Assembly: GCF_900660645.1 (NCBI RefSeq)
Contig: NZ_LR215036.1
Coordinates: forward strand, 124,001 to 188,000
Direction of reading: 5' to 3'
DNA: 64,000 bases
Origin: Mycoplasmopsis citelli
GTDB taxonomy: Bacteria; Bacillota_I; Bacilli_A; Mycoplasmatales; Metamycoplasmataceae
Shown here: positions 14,901-29,400 of the stretch, piece by piece
Layout: every line of letters starts with the position of its first letter
How positions within the stretch are numbered: position 1 is the first letter of the stretch
Position numbers and translations under genes: made by a program
The notes under the pieces: model-generated
The model's database searches: none
What the model saw: the letters and a program-made list of their open reading frames with translations, nothing else
What the model was told of the DNA's origin: nothing

Positions 14901-17403
14901 GAATATAGCAATAAACTCAATTAAAAATGTTGATATTTCTACAGCACAAAAACTAGAAACTTTTAACGATACTTTAGCAACAGCTCAAACTAAATTTACC
15001 GACCAACAGTTAGCCTTATTTAAATGAGAAGCTAATCGTTATAACTCATACAAAGATAAATTCAATGAGTTTTACACTTTTTTAAATGCCGCAAATACTA
15101 ATGGAGCTTCTAAAGAATTTGTTCTTAAAGTCACTGGAATAACTCAAGCAGAACTTGATAATTTTAATAACGCAGCTAACCCTAACGCAGCTGATGCTTT
15201 ACATACTAACGCTCAAAGTTATGCTCAAAAAGCAAATGAATCTGATGCAAATATTAAAACATTCCTTGCTCAAAATAACGCAGATGATATTATTAACAAG
15301 CTTACTAATGTGGCTAATGAATTCTTTAATTATTATCAAAATCTTATTTCAATTAAATCGATTCCTTCGATTTTACTAGGAATTAGTAACTTTACAAGAA
15401 TTAAAAATGAACTTACTGATTCTCAACAAGATCATAATGTTCGTTTTGCTTTAAAAAATACAAACTCCGAAACTGCTGGTTTAACTACTAAAATTACTGA
15501 TTATTTAAATGATCTTGTAAATATTAGTAATAATTCTTCAAATGATATTCGAAACGAAACAAGTGAAGGAAGTGTTTCCTTTGCTAACGGAACCCCAACT
15601 AATATAACAACTCAAAGAACTGATTATTTTAATAAATATAAAGAAATTGTTGTAGCAATAGCTAAAGCCAAAGAAAAACTAGATCAAATTGTTTTTGGAA
15701 CAAGTGCAAATGATAATGATACCTTACAAAAAGTTCTTCATAAATTTATTGAAGGAGTCACTGGATTTGCTGGTAGAGCAAATATTGCCAATATTTTACA
15801 ATTTATTGCTTCACAAACTCAACTAGCTCCTAATTTACCTGCTGCAGATGATAAATTTAGTGCCGTTAAAAATGAATATGCAAAAATTGCAAATCCTTCA
15901 ATTGAAAGTGAAAATACACTCGCTAATTTACCAAAAAATGCTAGTGATATTGATATTTATAGTGCTATAAGTCGTGGCTTTTCATTTGCATTACAGTTAT
16001 TTGATTGAACTAAAGATATAAATAATACTAACTTATTCTTTGATTATTTAACCAAATCAGAAAATGGAACATTAAATTATGAAGATATTGCTCCTAAGGA
16101 CGATACTTCGCTAGAAAGCTTTAAACAAAAACTTGAAGATCCACAAATCACTGAAGAAAACATTGAAATTGATGGAACTATGCATTCAGCTAAAAAAATT
16201 AATCCGCAAATTAATGCTAATGGTGGCGGAATGCTAGGGGATTTATTTGATAAATTTAACATTCTTAAAGGAACAAATAATTTCTTTAATACAAGTAATG
16301 TTGAGGTGTTCCTTTACAAAGATACAGCTCCAAATTCTGAGTATGTACGTAGTCGTTTAACTGCTGATCCGTCTATAAAACGTGGATTTGTAAATTTATA
16401 CTTTAGATTTACTAAGCCAACTTCATTAAATAATAATGATAGTGCTTTTGGAACTGTAACTAACTTTGGAATCAAGTTTGAAAATGTCGGAATTAACTTT
16501 AAAACTTTAGATCAATTTATTATTCATAAAGAAAATATTCAAGATACTAATAAACTAAATGAAACTTTATTTACTGCTGATCAAGCTGGATGAAACAACT
16601 TGCAAGCTCCAGTACGTTTATTTGGTGTATTTAACAAATATTCAACATTAAAATTAATTAGAGATAATAAATATTACTTTACTGAAGGAGTTAATGATCC
16701 AATTGATGCACCTGCTTCAAATACTACCAATTCTTCACCTAATTTTAGAGTTAAAGTTAAATTATCAGGACCTTATAAAGGTTGAAGTCAAGCTGGAAGT
16801 ACTATTTTCTGAAAAACCTTAAATCCAAACTTTACTTCAGATACTGGATTACAGCATCAAAATGGAAATAATTATTTAGATGGTTTACTTTCTTCAAATG
16901 ATCGAAATACTCATCACTATACAACTGATTATCAATACCAATATCAACAAAACGTCGATCAAGGTAAAAACTTATTATTTTTACCAATAGTTATCGGAAT
17001 TCCTGTCTTTAGCACTACCGGAAGCACTAGAGAAGCTGGACTTATGGTTATTACCTGGCAGATTTTAAATCGCTTTGATAAAGACCCTTCATCTACGGTG
17101 CAAAATATTTCGCTTGGAAGCGCTGATGTTCTTAGGCATGTTGATATTTATAAGCGTACTACAGCTGGAAAAGCTGCCGGAGCACCAACAGCTAATGAAC
17201 CGCAATTTTGAGATTATGTAATGAGTAAAATTCGAATTAGAGATCTTGCAAGTTTAACTTTTGATAATTTAAGAGGTTCTTCATTATGAGCCGCTGATGC
17301 AAATGTTGAAAAAGATACAGCTAATTCAGGAAAAGGTGGAGTTGGATATCAAGATTTTATGAATGTTGTTGAAAAATTTGATATCAAATTCAAACTACAC
17401 TAA
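8959..17403 (+). CDS. giant surface protein B (about 2,814 aa)
   Basis: The start is ATG 8959, preceded by AGGTG; an in-frame TTG at 8947 lacks an RBS. The frame stays open through many TGA (Trp) codons to TAA 17401. The N-terminus (MKNPKKAIATLAIASGVTAA, then a further hydrophobic stretch) is a basic-then-hydrophobic signal or anchor of about 25 residues without a lipobox Cys, so the protein is probably membrane-anchored rather than a lipoprotein. The body is a long Lys/Asn/Glu/Leu/Ala-rich helical rod with recurrent coiled-coil-like segments. One low-complexity linker (Thr/Gly/His-rich, near 13,440-13,490) interrupts it. It is a more distant paralogue of its two neighbours. It lies 14 bp before the next gene, so the two are probably co-transcribed. 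The exact function is unknown; a surface or adhesin-like role is inferred. Confidence 0.85.
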
Positions 17404-17417
17404 GATAAGGAGAAATC

Positions 17418-20400
17418 ATGCTTAAAATTAAAAATACAAAATTAGCTAAAGCTTTTGTTTTATCATCAACTTTAGCAGTTCCTGCTGTTATTGGTTTGGG
17501 TGCAACTTTATTTCTAATTCATTCAAATGAATCAGTAAATAATTCAACAGTATTTGGAAATTTCCTTGAAGGAGAAAATCTATTTAAACTATATGCTCCA
17601 TATATTGATGCTCCCCAAAATGAAAAAGACAAAGTTTTTCAAGCTTATAATCAAGCAAAAGATTCATGAACTAGCAAAAAGATGAATTTAGAAGCAAAAT
17701 TAGTGGCTTTAGATCAAGCTCAAGCAAGTGCATTTGATTTTTACATTCAAAATCTTGATAAAGTTCAAGCTCAAGATGAAGAACCGAGTGTTTTTTGAAA
17801 TAAAATTCTTGCCAATCAAGAAGGTCGGATTAGAGAACTTGATTTAAAAAATCAACTAACTCAACTTAAAAAAGATCAGTCAATTAAATTTCTTGAAGAT
17901 CTTTATTCTGCAACCAGTAAACAAAAACAAGAATATTTAAAAAATGTTTCTCAAGAAATTTCCAAACTGGTAGTTTTACAAAATCAAATTTTAGCTCCAT
18001 TTATTAAACTTTTAGAAGGAACATCTGCTCAGCTTGATTCATTACCTTTTGAAGGACTTAAAAAAGATGTTTCAAGCTCCTTAACTCCACTTTATTCGCG
18101 TATTATTAGTGATAATATTCGACTTAATGAAGTACAAATTGCTTCTCAAGATACTACAAAAGAAGTCTCAAAACTTCAAGAAGTTTTACAAAATTCTCAA
18201 AGTGAAATTAACGAAATTCAGCAATATTTAAAACTAATAAAACCTTATGAAAATAATGCAGCTTACTCTCAAGCTGAAAAAGAAAATGTTAAAAAGTTCA
18301 TTAGTTCAACTCAAATTAATTTAAATATTGCTCTTTCTAAGGCTGATATTAACCAAATTCACAATAGTGTAGTTACCTTTTATCAACAAATTTCTGATAC
18401 TCAAAAAACTGTTGCTGAAATTAAGCAAGTTATTTCTGAGTTAAATACTTATGTGGATAAATTTGATTCTTCGCTTAGATTTAACAAAGAAATGGTTTCA
18501 CAATTAATTACTCAAGTACTTGCTTTAAGCAATAAAAAAGAGTTAATTAGTGCTAAAGCAAACTTATTTAGTGAATTTTATGCTTTAAAATTTGCTAACG
18601 AAATTATTAGTGACCTTAAAACAAAAGTTAACAACGCTAAAACAAATAACATCGTTACTCCAACTAAAGCAACTCATGTTAAATCACAAATTGATACAAT
18701 TATTAATAAAAATTTACCAGCTAAAAGCTTAGCCAATGAGTTATTTAATTATTACAAAAATCAAGTTAAAGAACTTGAAGATTTAACTTACTTAAATAAT
18801 GAATTAAAACTTTTAGAAACCCAAATTAATGAAGTTAATAATTTAAGCTTTACTAGTGAAGGTATTAAAACTAAGTTGTTAGAATTACACAATCAAGTCA
18901 CTAAAACTTATTCAAATTCAGTAACAGTATCATTTTTAAATTCAGTTAAAAATACTTTAAATGAAACTTTAAGAACTTTACTGAAAGAGGATTTAAAAAT
19001 CTTAATTGAATTAATGGACCAAAAAATAAAAACAGTTAATAATTTACATGATTTAGTTAATAGTGCTGTTATTGATGAAGCTGAAAAATTAAATGAAGAA
19101 TCTCTTCCAATGACAAAAGATTTTAATCCTATTCCAAGTGCAAATTTAGTAAAGCAAATTAAAATATATGATATTAAGTTACAAAACTTAGTTAATGCAA
19201 ACAAGCAAACTCAAGCTGAAAATGATTCTAATTTTACTTTCAATTATTTAAAAGTTGTTTTTTCGGATAATAATGACAATTATCTTCCAACAGATAAAGA
19301 ACAAAAACGGATTGATTTATATAACGAATATAAAAGCAAACTTGACCAAATGCGTAGCGAAATTAATTCCGGAAGTGGAAATGCAAAATTAGAAGAAGAT
19401 ATTGAAACTATTTCTAAAAAATTAAAAAACTTAAGTGATACTGGAAATGATTTTAGAAAACTTTCATTACTTGATAAACAAGCTCAAACAACTTTATTAG
19501 AAAAGCAAAAAGGATTAAATTCATTAGTACTTAAACCTTATATTGATTCTGTTGAAAAAGCTCGTGCTGCTCTTGAACCACTTTTTAACAATCCAGATGC
19601 AACTCCAGATCAAATTATTGATGCTCAAAAAGCGTTACAAAAGGCACTTAAAGAGTTAAATGAAGCAGATACTAAAATTTTACTTGAACAAAAAATTGCT
19701 CAACTTAAAAACGAAATTGCGGCTAATTATCAAAATGATTTATCTTCTCCAGGAGCTCAAGCACTGTTAAAAAATTACAACGATTTACTCCAAGAAGCTA
19801 AAGATGTTTCAAATCAACAAAATTCAAATGCTTCTATTGCTAAAGCTGATGATCTCATTAGCATTACCCCTTATTTATTTGAAGCGGAAATAAATAAAAA
19901 GCGTTTACTTGCAATTATTGGAGAAAAAACTTCAGCACCTTTTACTGGTGATAAAACAAATACTTCAATAAAACGTGCAAATGAAGAAATTAAAAATATT
20001 GATGATTTAATAAAAAGATTAAACAATCCAAGTAATATTCCAAACTTAGAAGCTTTTGAAAATGCAAAATTACAACTACTTCAACGAGGAGATGAAATTT
20101 TGCTTGCTTATGAGCAAGAGAAAGTTGAAAAATTAAATCAACTTATTCAAGCTACTAAAAATACCACTGCTGGTGGAGCAAATGAAAATTATGCTCGTTC
20201 GTTAGTAAAAGTCAATAATTATGCAACGGTTCAAAAATCGCAATTAAACTTCCAAAAAGCAACTGAAGCAGCAAATAAAATGGAGTTATTACTTAATTTA
20301 GCTAATGTTTCAGGAGAATTGTTAAATTCATATAATTTATATAACCAAGCTCCAACACAAGCTTTAGCTGATTATATTTCTAATTTATTATTAAATAATG

Positions 20401-23400
20401 AATTATTATCTTCAGATAGTAATGAACAAATTGTTGCTAAAATCCAAACTTTAAATAAAGCTAAAGAGATTATAGTAGCTAAAAAAGAGTTTTTAGATGT
20501 TTATCAACAATTAAAAGATGTTTTAGATCAAAATAAAGATTGAAAAATTTATGCTCCACTTAAAAATGAAATTAATTTAATTTTCCAAGAGAGCAATGCA
20601 ATTATTTTTAATAATGATTTAACCATTGAACAAATTCAAGCTAAAAAAGCTGAATTTGTTACTAAAATTAAACTTTATAAAGATAAAAAAGCCAACTTGT
20701 TCAATTTGTTTAATCAAGCAATTACTTCTGTTGATGCTAAGCAAGTTGCATTGCAAGCTGATGCAGATGCTCTTATAACTTCAAATCCAAGTTATGATTT
20801 TAATACTTACTTTGCTCCAGCTAAAGAAGCATACGCAAGAGATAAAACTGATGCTCAAAAAGTAAATGTTGATACTGATGATATTAACGCTTATTTAACT
20901 AAACTTGAGATTGCATATCAAAAGGATTTAGCTTTAAATAAGCTTAAAGACGTATCAACTACTGCTAATTCAGCTAATTTTGGAACCTCTGATCTTCACA
21001 TTAAAGCTAAAAATTCATCAAATTCTTTTGATAGTAGCATTAAAAATAATTTAAATTTAGCGATTTTATCACTTGAAGATGTAATGGATATAAATCGGAA
21101 AATTGAACGCTTTAGTGATTTATTTACCTTACAAAAACGTGTAGCGGATTATATTGCTAAAGACCCAACTCGTGCAAATTCACAAACTTTATCAATTGAA
21201 CAATTAAAAAACGCCGTTGATGCTTCGCTACCAATTGCTTCAGATGGTTTTAGCGAAATTAATACTAAATATGAAGAATTAAATAAGGTTTACCTTAAAG
21301 AAGTAGAAATTCAAGAAATTCGTGAAAATATTGTTGCTACTTTAGAAAATGACGATCTTTCAAATGGACAATTAGGGATTGTAAAATCGCTTGAAAATGC
21401 TTTAGGTGCAACTTATGATAGTGAAGTTAATACCAAGTTAAATAACTTTGTATCAACTACTAAAACTTCAGCAACAACAAGCACATCTCGAGATGACTTA
21501 ATAGCACTTTTAAATAAAGTTAATGAAGTTAAAAATGAAGTCCCTGCAATTGCTTCTCTAGCTAAAAATGTGGCTAATGCAAAAAATACTCTTGATGCTT
21601 TAACTAACAATAATTCAAATTTAATCAATAGTTATTCGCAAAAAATTAATAACTTTATAACAGAAGCTAAAAGTAGTTATTTTAGAGAAACACCTTCAGG
21701 ATCAGCAAATAATATTGATTTTTACAATGATTTAAGTAATAAAATTCACTTTTCAACCTTAAAATTAAGTGCCTCAGATCAACTTGCAGGTAAATTACAA
21801 GAAATTAGAGATATTTTGAGTAATAATAACTTTAATTTACGTAGTGTTGATGGCCAACTTGGATTAACTAAATTAAATGAAATAAATACTTACTTAAATA
21901 ACTTTGAGACCGCAGCTCAAAATGATGAATATTCACAAGAATCAGTACAAAAAATCAATAATTTAACACAAAAAGCAAACTTGTACAAAAATATTACTAG
22001 TGCTAATTTAGATGTGCTTATAGATGCAAATAATTTAGCTAATAATAACGTTTTAACTTCTGCTAATGATTTAAAATCGCTTTTATTATTAGTTTGAGAC
22101 AGCGTTCCTCGAGCAAATGCATATAATAACTCTACTCTTGGACGTTCTCAAGGAAATCCTTACAATGTTAATGATTTATTTGATCTTACTTCTGCAAATG
22201 CTAAAAATGTGGATCAATATTCGCAACTTAGCGATAAAATTATTCAAGAAATAGGAGATTTAAAGGCTCATATTTTAACTAAAAATACTTATCGGGTAGC
22301 TACTCATAATAAAATTGAAACTTTAAAAAATCAAACATTTACTCCACTTGTTCATAATGATTTAAAAAATGAACTAACCAATTTTTTAAATACTTTGGAC
22401 AATTTAAACAATACTCAAAATACTTTAACTACTGCACCAGATCAAAGTGGAGAGCTTAATGCTATTCGAGCTAAAGTTAATATTGTTGAAGAAAAAATCA
22501 ATTTACTTAAAGAACTTGCTACTAAAGCTTACGATTTAAATGTATTTAATAATAAAATCATAAGTAATGAACCATTGCTTCGCGATGCTAAAACTCAAGC
22601 TCAAGCACTTATAGATAAAGCCAAAACTTATTTTGGAGATAGTTCAAAAATGTCTCTTAGCGGAAGTGAATCAATTGAAAATCTTGCTTTAGAATTAGAA
22701 GCTCAAAAATTTAGATTGACTTTATTAACTAATTATGAAGAGATTAAAAATGAGTATGATAGTGAATTATCATTACCAACTTTAGCTAAAAATGTAATTA
22801 AAACTAAATTAGATGCTTTTTTAAATGAATATAATTCTAATCAAATTACCCCTCAAGATTTATTTAATAAATACTTTAGAAAAGCTAGCGATGTTCCAGC
22901 TGGAGAACCTGCTAGCATAAAAAATTCACTCATTAAATACGCTTTAGAAAACGCAATTAATTTACAAAAAGAATTTACACGTGCTCAAAGTTTTATTGCT
23001 TTACAAGATTCAAATTTAGATAATAATGCAGTAACTAGCAAATTTACTGAAATAACTAATTTAATAAATAATGCCCAAAGTGGTGCTGAAGCAACCTTAA
23101 ATAAAGTTGATAATGACGAAACATTTAAATTACAACTTATCAGCGCAATTAAAGATAACATTAATGCTTTAATTACTGCTAAAAAAGATCAACTCCAAGA
23201 ACAATTAACTGCTGATAATGAAATTAAAACCTTCTTTGATAGCACTAAAAATAACTTTGCAGTTAATCAAGTAGCTCCTACTTATGTTGATAACTTTGAA
23301 CAAAAAGCTATTACTGATTTAAATAATGCAATTCAAACTAAAGATAATCTTTCATATTCAGAAGTTAATGTGTATTTAGCAAATGCAAAATCAGTAGCTT

Positions 23401-26039
23401 CTTTGCAAATTTTTGATTTATATACCAAAGCAACCAATACTGTCGAAAATATCCAAACTAGCGTTTTAGATTACTTTAATGATTTTGCTGCGTCAAAAAC
23501 TACTGTGCGTGCTGGCTCAGAAATCACAAATACTGAATATGCTCCAATTTTAACCCTTAAAAATACCATTGAAACTGCTTTAAATGTTGATTTTAATAGT
23601 ATTGAAAATTATTCAAGTAAAATCAATGCTTTAGTTGGAATAATTAACGGAAATTATCAAAGTGTTATTGATACTTTTGTTAATACTATTAAAGAAAAAT
23701 TTGCCCAAAAATTTGCTCCTGCTCCGCAAGCAGGTCAAGCTGGACAAGCAGGATTTTACGTAAAATTAATTCAAAAATTAGACGAACTTAAGCAAAACGT
23801 TGCAGGCCAAAACGTTAATTTATTTAAATATAACGAAATTGAAGGACTTGAAAATGAGTATGATGCTTTCAAAAATAAATTCGATACTTTAAATACAATT
23901 TACACTGCTTTAGCTACAAAAAATGATTCTGGATCAATAGCAAGCTTTGCTACATCACTAGAGGAATTTAACCACACTTTTGTTCAATTAGAAGATAGTA
24001 TTAAATTAGCAGTAAGCAATGCATTATTAAAAAATCCGCTTAAAGATGTCTTTGCAGATATTTTCGAAACCATTCGTTATGACGATAGTTCTTCTGATAC
24101 TGATGCTATTAAAAATGCTTTTAATACCTTTAAACAAGGAATTGAAACTATTTTAAATAGTGTTGATACTAGTGTGTCTTTTTCTACCTTAAATAAAACC
24201 AATAATTTAGATGAAACCTTAAAAACTTTATTAAATAAAATTACTGAATACAAGGATTGAATTAAGCAACCTGCTAATAAGCAACTATTGCTTAATCAAT
24301 TAAATAATAATCCAAACAAAACCAATCCATTGCTTCCGCTTGATACTGCTCTTGATGGAAATTTTGATCATAAATATAAAGTTGTTATTGCTAAAGATGA
24401 AATTACCCGCAAAAAGTTTACACAAACTTTTAATGGATTTACTTCTCATGCAACTGGAAATAATAACGATTTAGTGCAAATAGATAATAATGATGCTTTT
24501 TTAGCAATGTTTGAGCAATTTGCTTACACCAAAAAAGATGTTAAAGATCAAAATGATTTAAAATCAATTTATTCACCAATTAAATTTAAGGTTTACATTA
24601 AAAAATATGATCAAAATGGATGATTTAATTTAGTTGCTCCAACTGAAAATGAAGTTGATCGTCAATCATTAAAGGCTAAAATTGTGTATTCATATGAATC
24701 AAATTCTACTGATATAGGAGAATTACAAGTTGAAAAAGAAGTGGTAATGACTTTTAAAACACTTGATACTGTAGCAGTTACTAGCGGAACTTCAAGCATT
24801 TTTACTAATGCTCAAAATCAAGTTGGAATTAATGCTAAAGTAGAGGTTATTGATGTAGATGAAGCTGGTTGAAATATCCCGCAAGTAGCTAATGCTCAAG
24901 ATGCTAATTATCAAACCATTAAAACTCAAGTTATCACTAAAGTGTATAACAAAATGAAAGCCGCTATTTTTGATTTAAATGCTAACAATAGTACTAATGT
25001 AAGCACCAATTTAAATACAAATGTAATTACTCCAAATGATGCTTATTTAACTTCATTTAAAACTACAACTGATCCAAATTTAGCAAATTTAAATTACACC
25101 AGCACCACTAAAACTGTTAATAGACAACAAGTAACTAATAATAGACTAACTGCAGTTTTAGATAATGATAATCGTGACACTACCACTAAATATGGATTTG
25201 ATTTTGACAATCAAACATCAATCCCAATTACTTATAATATTTCGCTAACTACCTCAAAAGATAATGAACGATTAATTATTTTCCCTGATGATAATGAAAA
25301 AGGATTTTCATTTTTACAATTGCAAGGTGGAATTGTTACTGGATTTCCTAGCAAAGGAAGAAAAGAATCATCTTTAGTTACGCCAGAACGTTATGATAAT
25401 GATTTAAGATCTTCAGATACTGGTAAATCAAACATTTGAAATGATGGTAGAAATTGATTTGCAACACCAAATGATCGCCTTCCTACCGGAGTTAACTTTA
25501 ATTTATATTCATTTAATTTTGATTATGATCCTGTTTTACGAAAAGTTTATCTTTATAATTCATGAACTGAAAATGGTTTATATACAATTAAAAAAGGTAA
25601 TTTTAAAACCAATTTACAAACTTTGAGAAATAATACAAATTTAAAAGTTGCTGATGCAAACTTTGTAAGAGAATTAGTTGCAAAATTCCCTTCAAATGTA
25701 GCAAATTATACACCTACTCCATCAGAATTAAGTAGAGTTTACCAAATTTATTCAACAATAGATGAAAACATCTTTAATAAAAACGGTCGTTTTAAAAATA
25801 CTCTTTGATTAAATATTAGTAGTAATGGTGCTTTTGGAGGATTGCCTTTATTCCCTATCTCTGGCGGACAAAGTATTGTTAATAGAACAGCAGTAGCTGA
25901 TCCTACAAGTGCAAAATTAGCTCAAGTTGAAAATCAGAACTTTAAATTAGATACAGCAAGTGGGAAAATAGCAAAAGATTCAGCTCGCGATATTCTTTAC
26001 TCGGCAATAATTAATAAATTCTTCTTTAAAATTCGTTAA
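17418..26039 (+). CDS. giant surface protein C (about 2,873 aa)
   Basis: The start is ATG 17418 behind a strong RBS (AAGGAGAAATC). The stop is TAA 26037. The N-terminus MLKIKNTKLAKAFVLSSTLA continues into a hydrophobic stretch ending near residue 32, a signal anchor with no Cys. The rest is a predicted helical rod. It aligns along its whole length with the 5'-truncated gene at the window start. Shared landmarks include GLKKDV, YSRIIS, NIRLNEVQIASQDT, AFEN, FYVKL, the YDPVLRKVY motif and the C-terminal KDSAR..LYSA.INKF. A short Ala-Gly-Gln tandem (near 23,725-23,755) is absent from the truncated paralogue, which suggests slippage. It ends just before a strong terminator. Substrate or ligand is unknown; recombination between these paralogues is plausible. 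Confidence 0.85.
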
Positions 26040-26050
26040 TTTTTCATACA

Positions 26051-26083
26051 AAAACACTTACTAATTTTTAGTAAGTGTTTTTT
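26051..26083 (+). terminator. strong intrinsic terminator of the giant gene operon
   Basis: A perfect 13-bp stem: AAAACACTTACTA (26051-26063) pairs with TAGTAAGTGTTTT (26069-26081), followed by T residues. It lies 11 bp after the TAA of the third giant gene. Confidence 0.9.
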
Positions 26084-26114
26084 ATCTACATTTTTATATT
26101 AAATAAGAAAAATA

Positions 26115-26138
26115 AAAATTCAGCATTAGCTGAATTTT
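26115..26138 (-). terminator. terminator of the rpsF-ssb-rpsR operon
   Basis: A perfect 10-bp stem AAAATTCAGC / GCTGAATTTT with an ATTA loop lies directly downstream of rpsR on the minus strand, with a T-rich run on that strand. It is convergent with the giant-gene terminator. Confidence 0.75.
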
Positions 26139-26139
26139 C

Positions 26140-26406
26140 TTATACACTTTTTTGCATTCTTACTCTAACAACTGTGTAAGGCATTAAAGCCATAAATCTT
26201 GCTCTTTTAATTGCTGTTGCTAATTTACGTTGGTGTTTTGCACATGCACCAGTGTTTGATTTAGATTTGATTTGTCCATTAGCTGAAACATATTTAGATA
26301 AAAGCTCAACGTTTTTATAATCTAAATAAGGCATTTTTTCGGTGCAAAATTCACAGAATTTTTTTCTTGGAGCGAATCCTTTTTTACGTTTTGGGTTAAA
26401 AGCCAT
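26140..26406 (-). CDS. rpsR: 30S ribosomal protein S18
   Basis: 88 codons. The start MAFNPKRKKGFAPRKK, with RBS AGGAGAAAAGG, is chosen over upstream in-frame codons that lie inside ssb. The sequence has the typical S18 core: a CxxC pair (FCEFCTE), then LDYKNVELL, then the conserved S-x-NGQIKSKSNTGACAKHQR block and the KRARFMALMPYTV end. S18 binds 16S rRNA next to S6 in the small-subunit platform. The gene follows rpsF and ssb in the conserved bacterial order, starting 10 nt after the ssb stop. It is certainly essential and chromosomal. Confidence 0.97.
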   Translation of the reverse strand: MAFNPKRKKGFAPRKKFCEFCTEKMPYLDYKNVELLSKYVSANGQIKSKSNTGACAKHQRKLATAIKRARFMALMPYTVVRVRMQKSV

Positions 26407-29400
26407 ACCTTTTCTCCTATTCTCAATCTTCATCATCACCAAAAATAGTTGATGATGAAGCGGGTTTATCTAATATTTGATCTAATGCATAATTGTTATC
26501 TTTGTTAAATTCATGGTATTGTTCAGGCGTTTGAACTGGAATTTCATTTTTACTTGGAGATGAATTAGTATTAAAATTCTTTTGTGCTAATTCTTCCCGT
26601 CGTGCTTTAGATTCTAGTGGTGAAATTGAATTGACAATCACATCAAAGCTGGTGTTTTTGTTTCCGTTACGATCCTGATAATCATTTACATTAATTGAAC
26701 CATCAATCATAACTAATGAACCTTTAGTTAAATATTTGTTAATAAAATCTGCATTAGCTTTAAAAGCTACACAAGGAATAAAATTTGTACCACCATCATT
26801 AGTATTGGTTCTGGTGTTTTTATTTACAGCAATACGAAAGGATAAAAAGTTATTTCCACTGTTTCCTTGTCTGAGTTCATTAATACTTGAAATACGTCCA
26901 ATTAAAATAACTTTATTATACATATACGATCCTTAAAAATGAAAAATTATTCTTTGCTTGTTGGTGTTTTAACGGTTTTATATACACGTTTTTTAGGTTC
27001 TTCGCTTAATGGAATATCGCCTTTTGGGTTTTTGGTAACACGCGGATCAACTTTGTTTTTTCCAACGTTTTTAAACTCTTTACCATAACCTCTTTCGGTA
27101 TCAAGGTTTAATACTAAATATCTTCAAATTTCTTTAACAATATTAGCTTTACGAGTGAATTCAGCAATTAATGAAGGTTCTGATTGAACTTCAGCAAGTA
27201 AGTATTGAGCGTGTTGAGCATTGTTGATTTTATATGCCAATTCAGTGCGTTCTAGCTTTTGTGCTTTCTCAACATTTTTTCCAAAAACTTCTTTAAGAAG
27301 TTTTTGTGCTAGTGCCAAATCAGCTTTAGGGTCAACAATGATCATAATTTCATATTTTGACATGTTTTCTCCTTATGGTCTTAAATTGGGCTAATTAGCC
27401 AAGGAGTATATAAAAAATACTCTTTATTTATTTTATCATTTTCCTTTAAAAGTAGAAACGTTAATTTGTCCTAAATAAGATAAATAAATGAACATAAAAA
27501 TTAGAATATTTAAGATTTAATAAACAACCAAATGACGAACGAAATTAAACAATATTAAACAATATAATTGCTAATATATTTTATTTAATTAAGCTTAGTT
27601 TAATTTTGATATTGTTTTTTATTTTTTGCTTAATTAAAAATTAATGTAATATTTTAAGCGATGGAAAAAAGTAATTTAGTTATTGTCGAATCTCCAAACA
27701 AGGTTGCTACTATTAAAAAGTACCTTGGAGATAATTTTGAAGTAATTGCTAGTGTAGGACACATTTTAAAATTAAAAACATCAGGTCGTTTTTCACTAGG
27801 AATTAACTTAGAAAGTTGAGAACCTGAATATTCACTTGATTCAAGCAAAAGAGAAGTTGCTAAAAAACTAAAAGCAGCTATTAAAAACTCTGCAACAGTG
27901 TATATTGCAACTGACCCTGATCGCGAAGGGGAAGCTATTGGTGAACATCTTGTTCGCTACTTTAAAATTGAAGATCAGTATTTTCGTGTTAAATATAACG
28001 AAATTACTAAAGATGCCATTTTAAAAGCTTTTGAGCATCCAGAAAAGTTAAATCAACCACTTGTAGAAGCTCAAAAAGCTCGCCGCATGCTTGATCGGAT
28101 CATTGGTTTTAGACTTAGTTCATTAATGAAAAACAAAATTTTTAACTCACCAACTAATCCTAGTGCTGGAAGAGTTCAATCAATTGCCTTAAAATTAGTT
28201 GTTGATCGTGAACGAGAAATTGAAGCCTTTATTCCTGAATATTACAGTAAATTGCGTGCTCTTTTTGCTGATAATGTTAATGAAGCCACTTATGTTAATT
28301 TAAATAATCCTTCAGAAAAACGTGAGTGAATTTTTAATGAAGAATTAGAAACAATAAAAAAACATTTTGAAACAGCTCCAAAAACCCTTAATGTTGTTGA
28401 AGTTAAGTATTCTCAAAGAAAACTTGCTAAAGTTGAACCGCTCAAGCAATCAGTACTTTACAAAAAAAGTCCATATTCAGCTCAAAGTACTCAAGTTGCT
28501 TTACAAAAGCTTTACGAAGGATATGGAGACGGTGGATTAATTAGCTACCCAAGAACTGATTCAACCCGTTTAAGTGCAACTTTTGTCAGTGCAGCACAAG
28601 GATATATTTTAGCTAAATATGGAGAAAATTATTTAGCTAGCGAAATTAAAGGTTTTAGTGGCGATCAAGATGCTCACGAAGCAATTAGACCCACAGATAT
28701 TAGCGTTACTGCTGAAAAAGCAAAAGCTTTATACCCACAAATGAGCGATCAAGAAGTTAAAATTTATCAACTTATTTGAGAAATTACCATGCGTAGTTTA
28801 ATTAAACAACCGGTTCGTAAAGTTTTTTCATATACTTATGAAAATAGTGAGTATGTTTTTAAAAATTCCTTTTCAAAAGTTGACTTTGATGGATATTACA
28901 TTATTGATAATGAACCTCCGATTAGTGATGTTGATCCACAATATCAAGAAGGAGATGTTATTGAGATTAAAGAATTTGTTTTTGAAGAACACCAAACAAA
29001 TCCAGCTCCACGATACAATGAGGGTTCGTTAATTGAAAAGCTTGATAATATTAAAGTAGGAAGACCTTCAACATTTGCTTCAACAGTTAAACTCATTAAA
29101 GATCGTGAATATGTTGAAACTTTTGAAAATACTTTAAAACCAACTGAATTTGGAATTTTAGTTTTAGATAAACTAATTGGTTCTTTTCCAAAAATTATTA
29201 ATGAATCTTATACCGCTAGTGTTGAAGAGCAACTTGATGAAATTGCTGAAGATAAGCTTAAAAAAGATTCTGTTATGCAAGATTTTTGGGATAAATTTAC
29301 CTTAGAATTTGAACAAGCTCAACAAAGTATGGAAGCTTCTAAAATTGAAGAAGTAATTTTAGAAGAACCTTGTCCTGAAGATAATGGAATTTTAATTGAA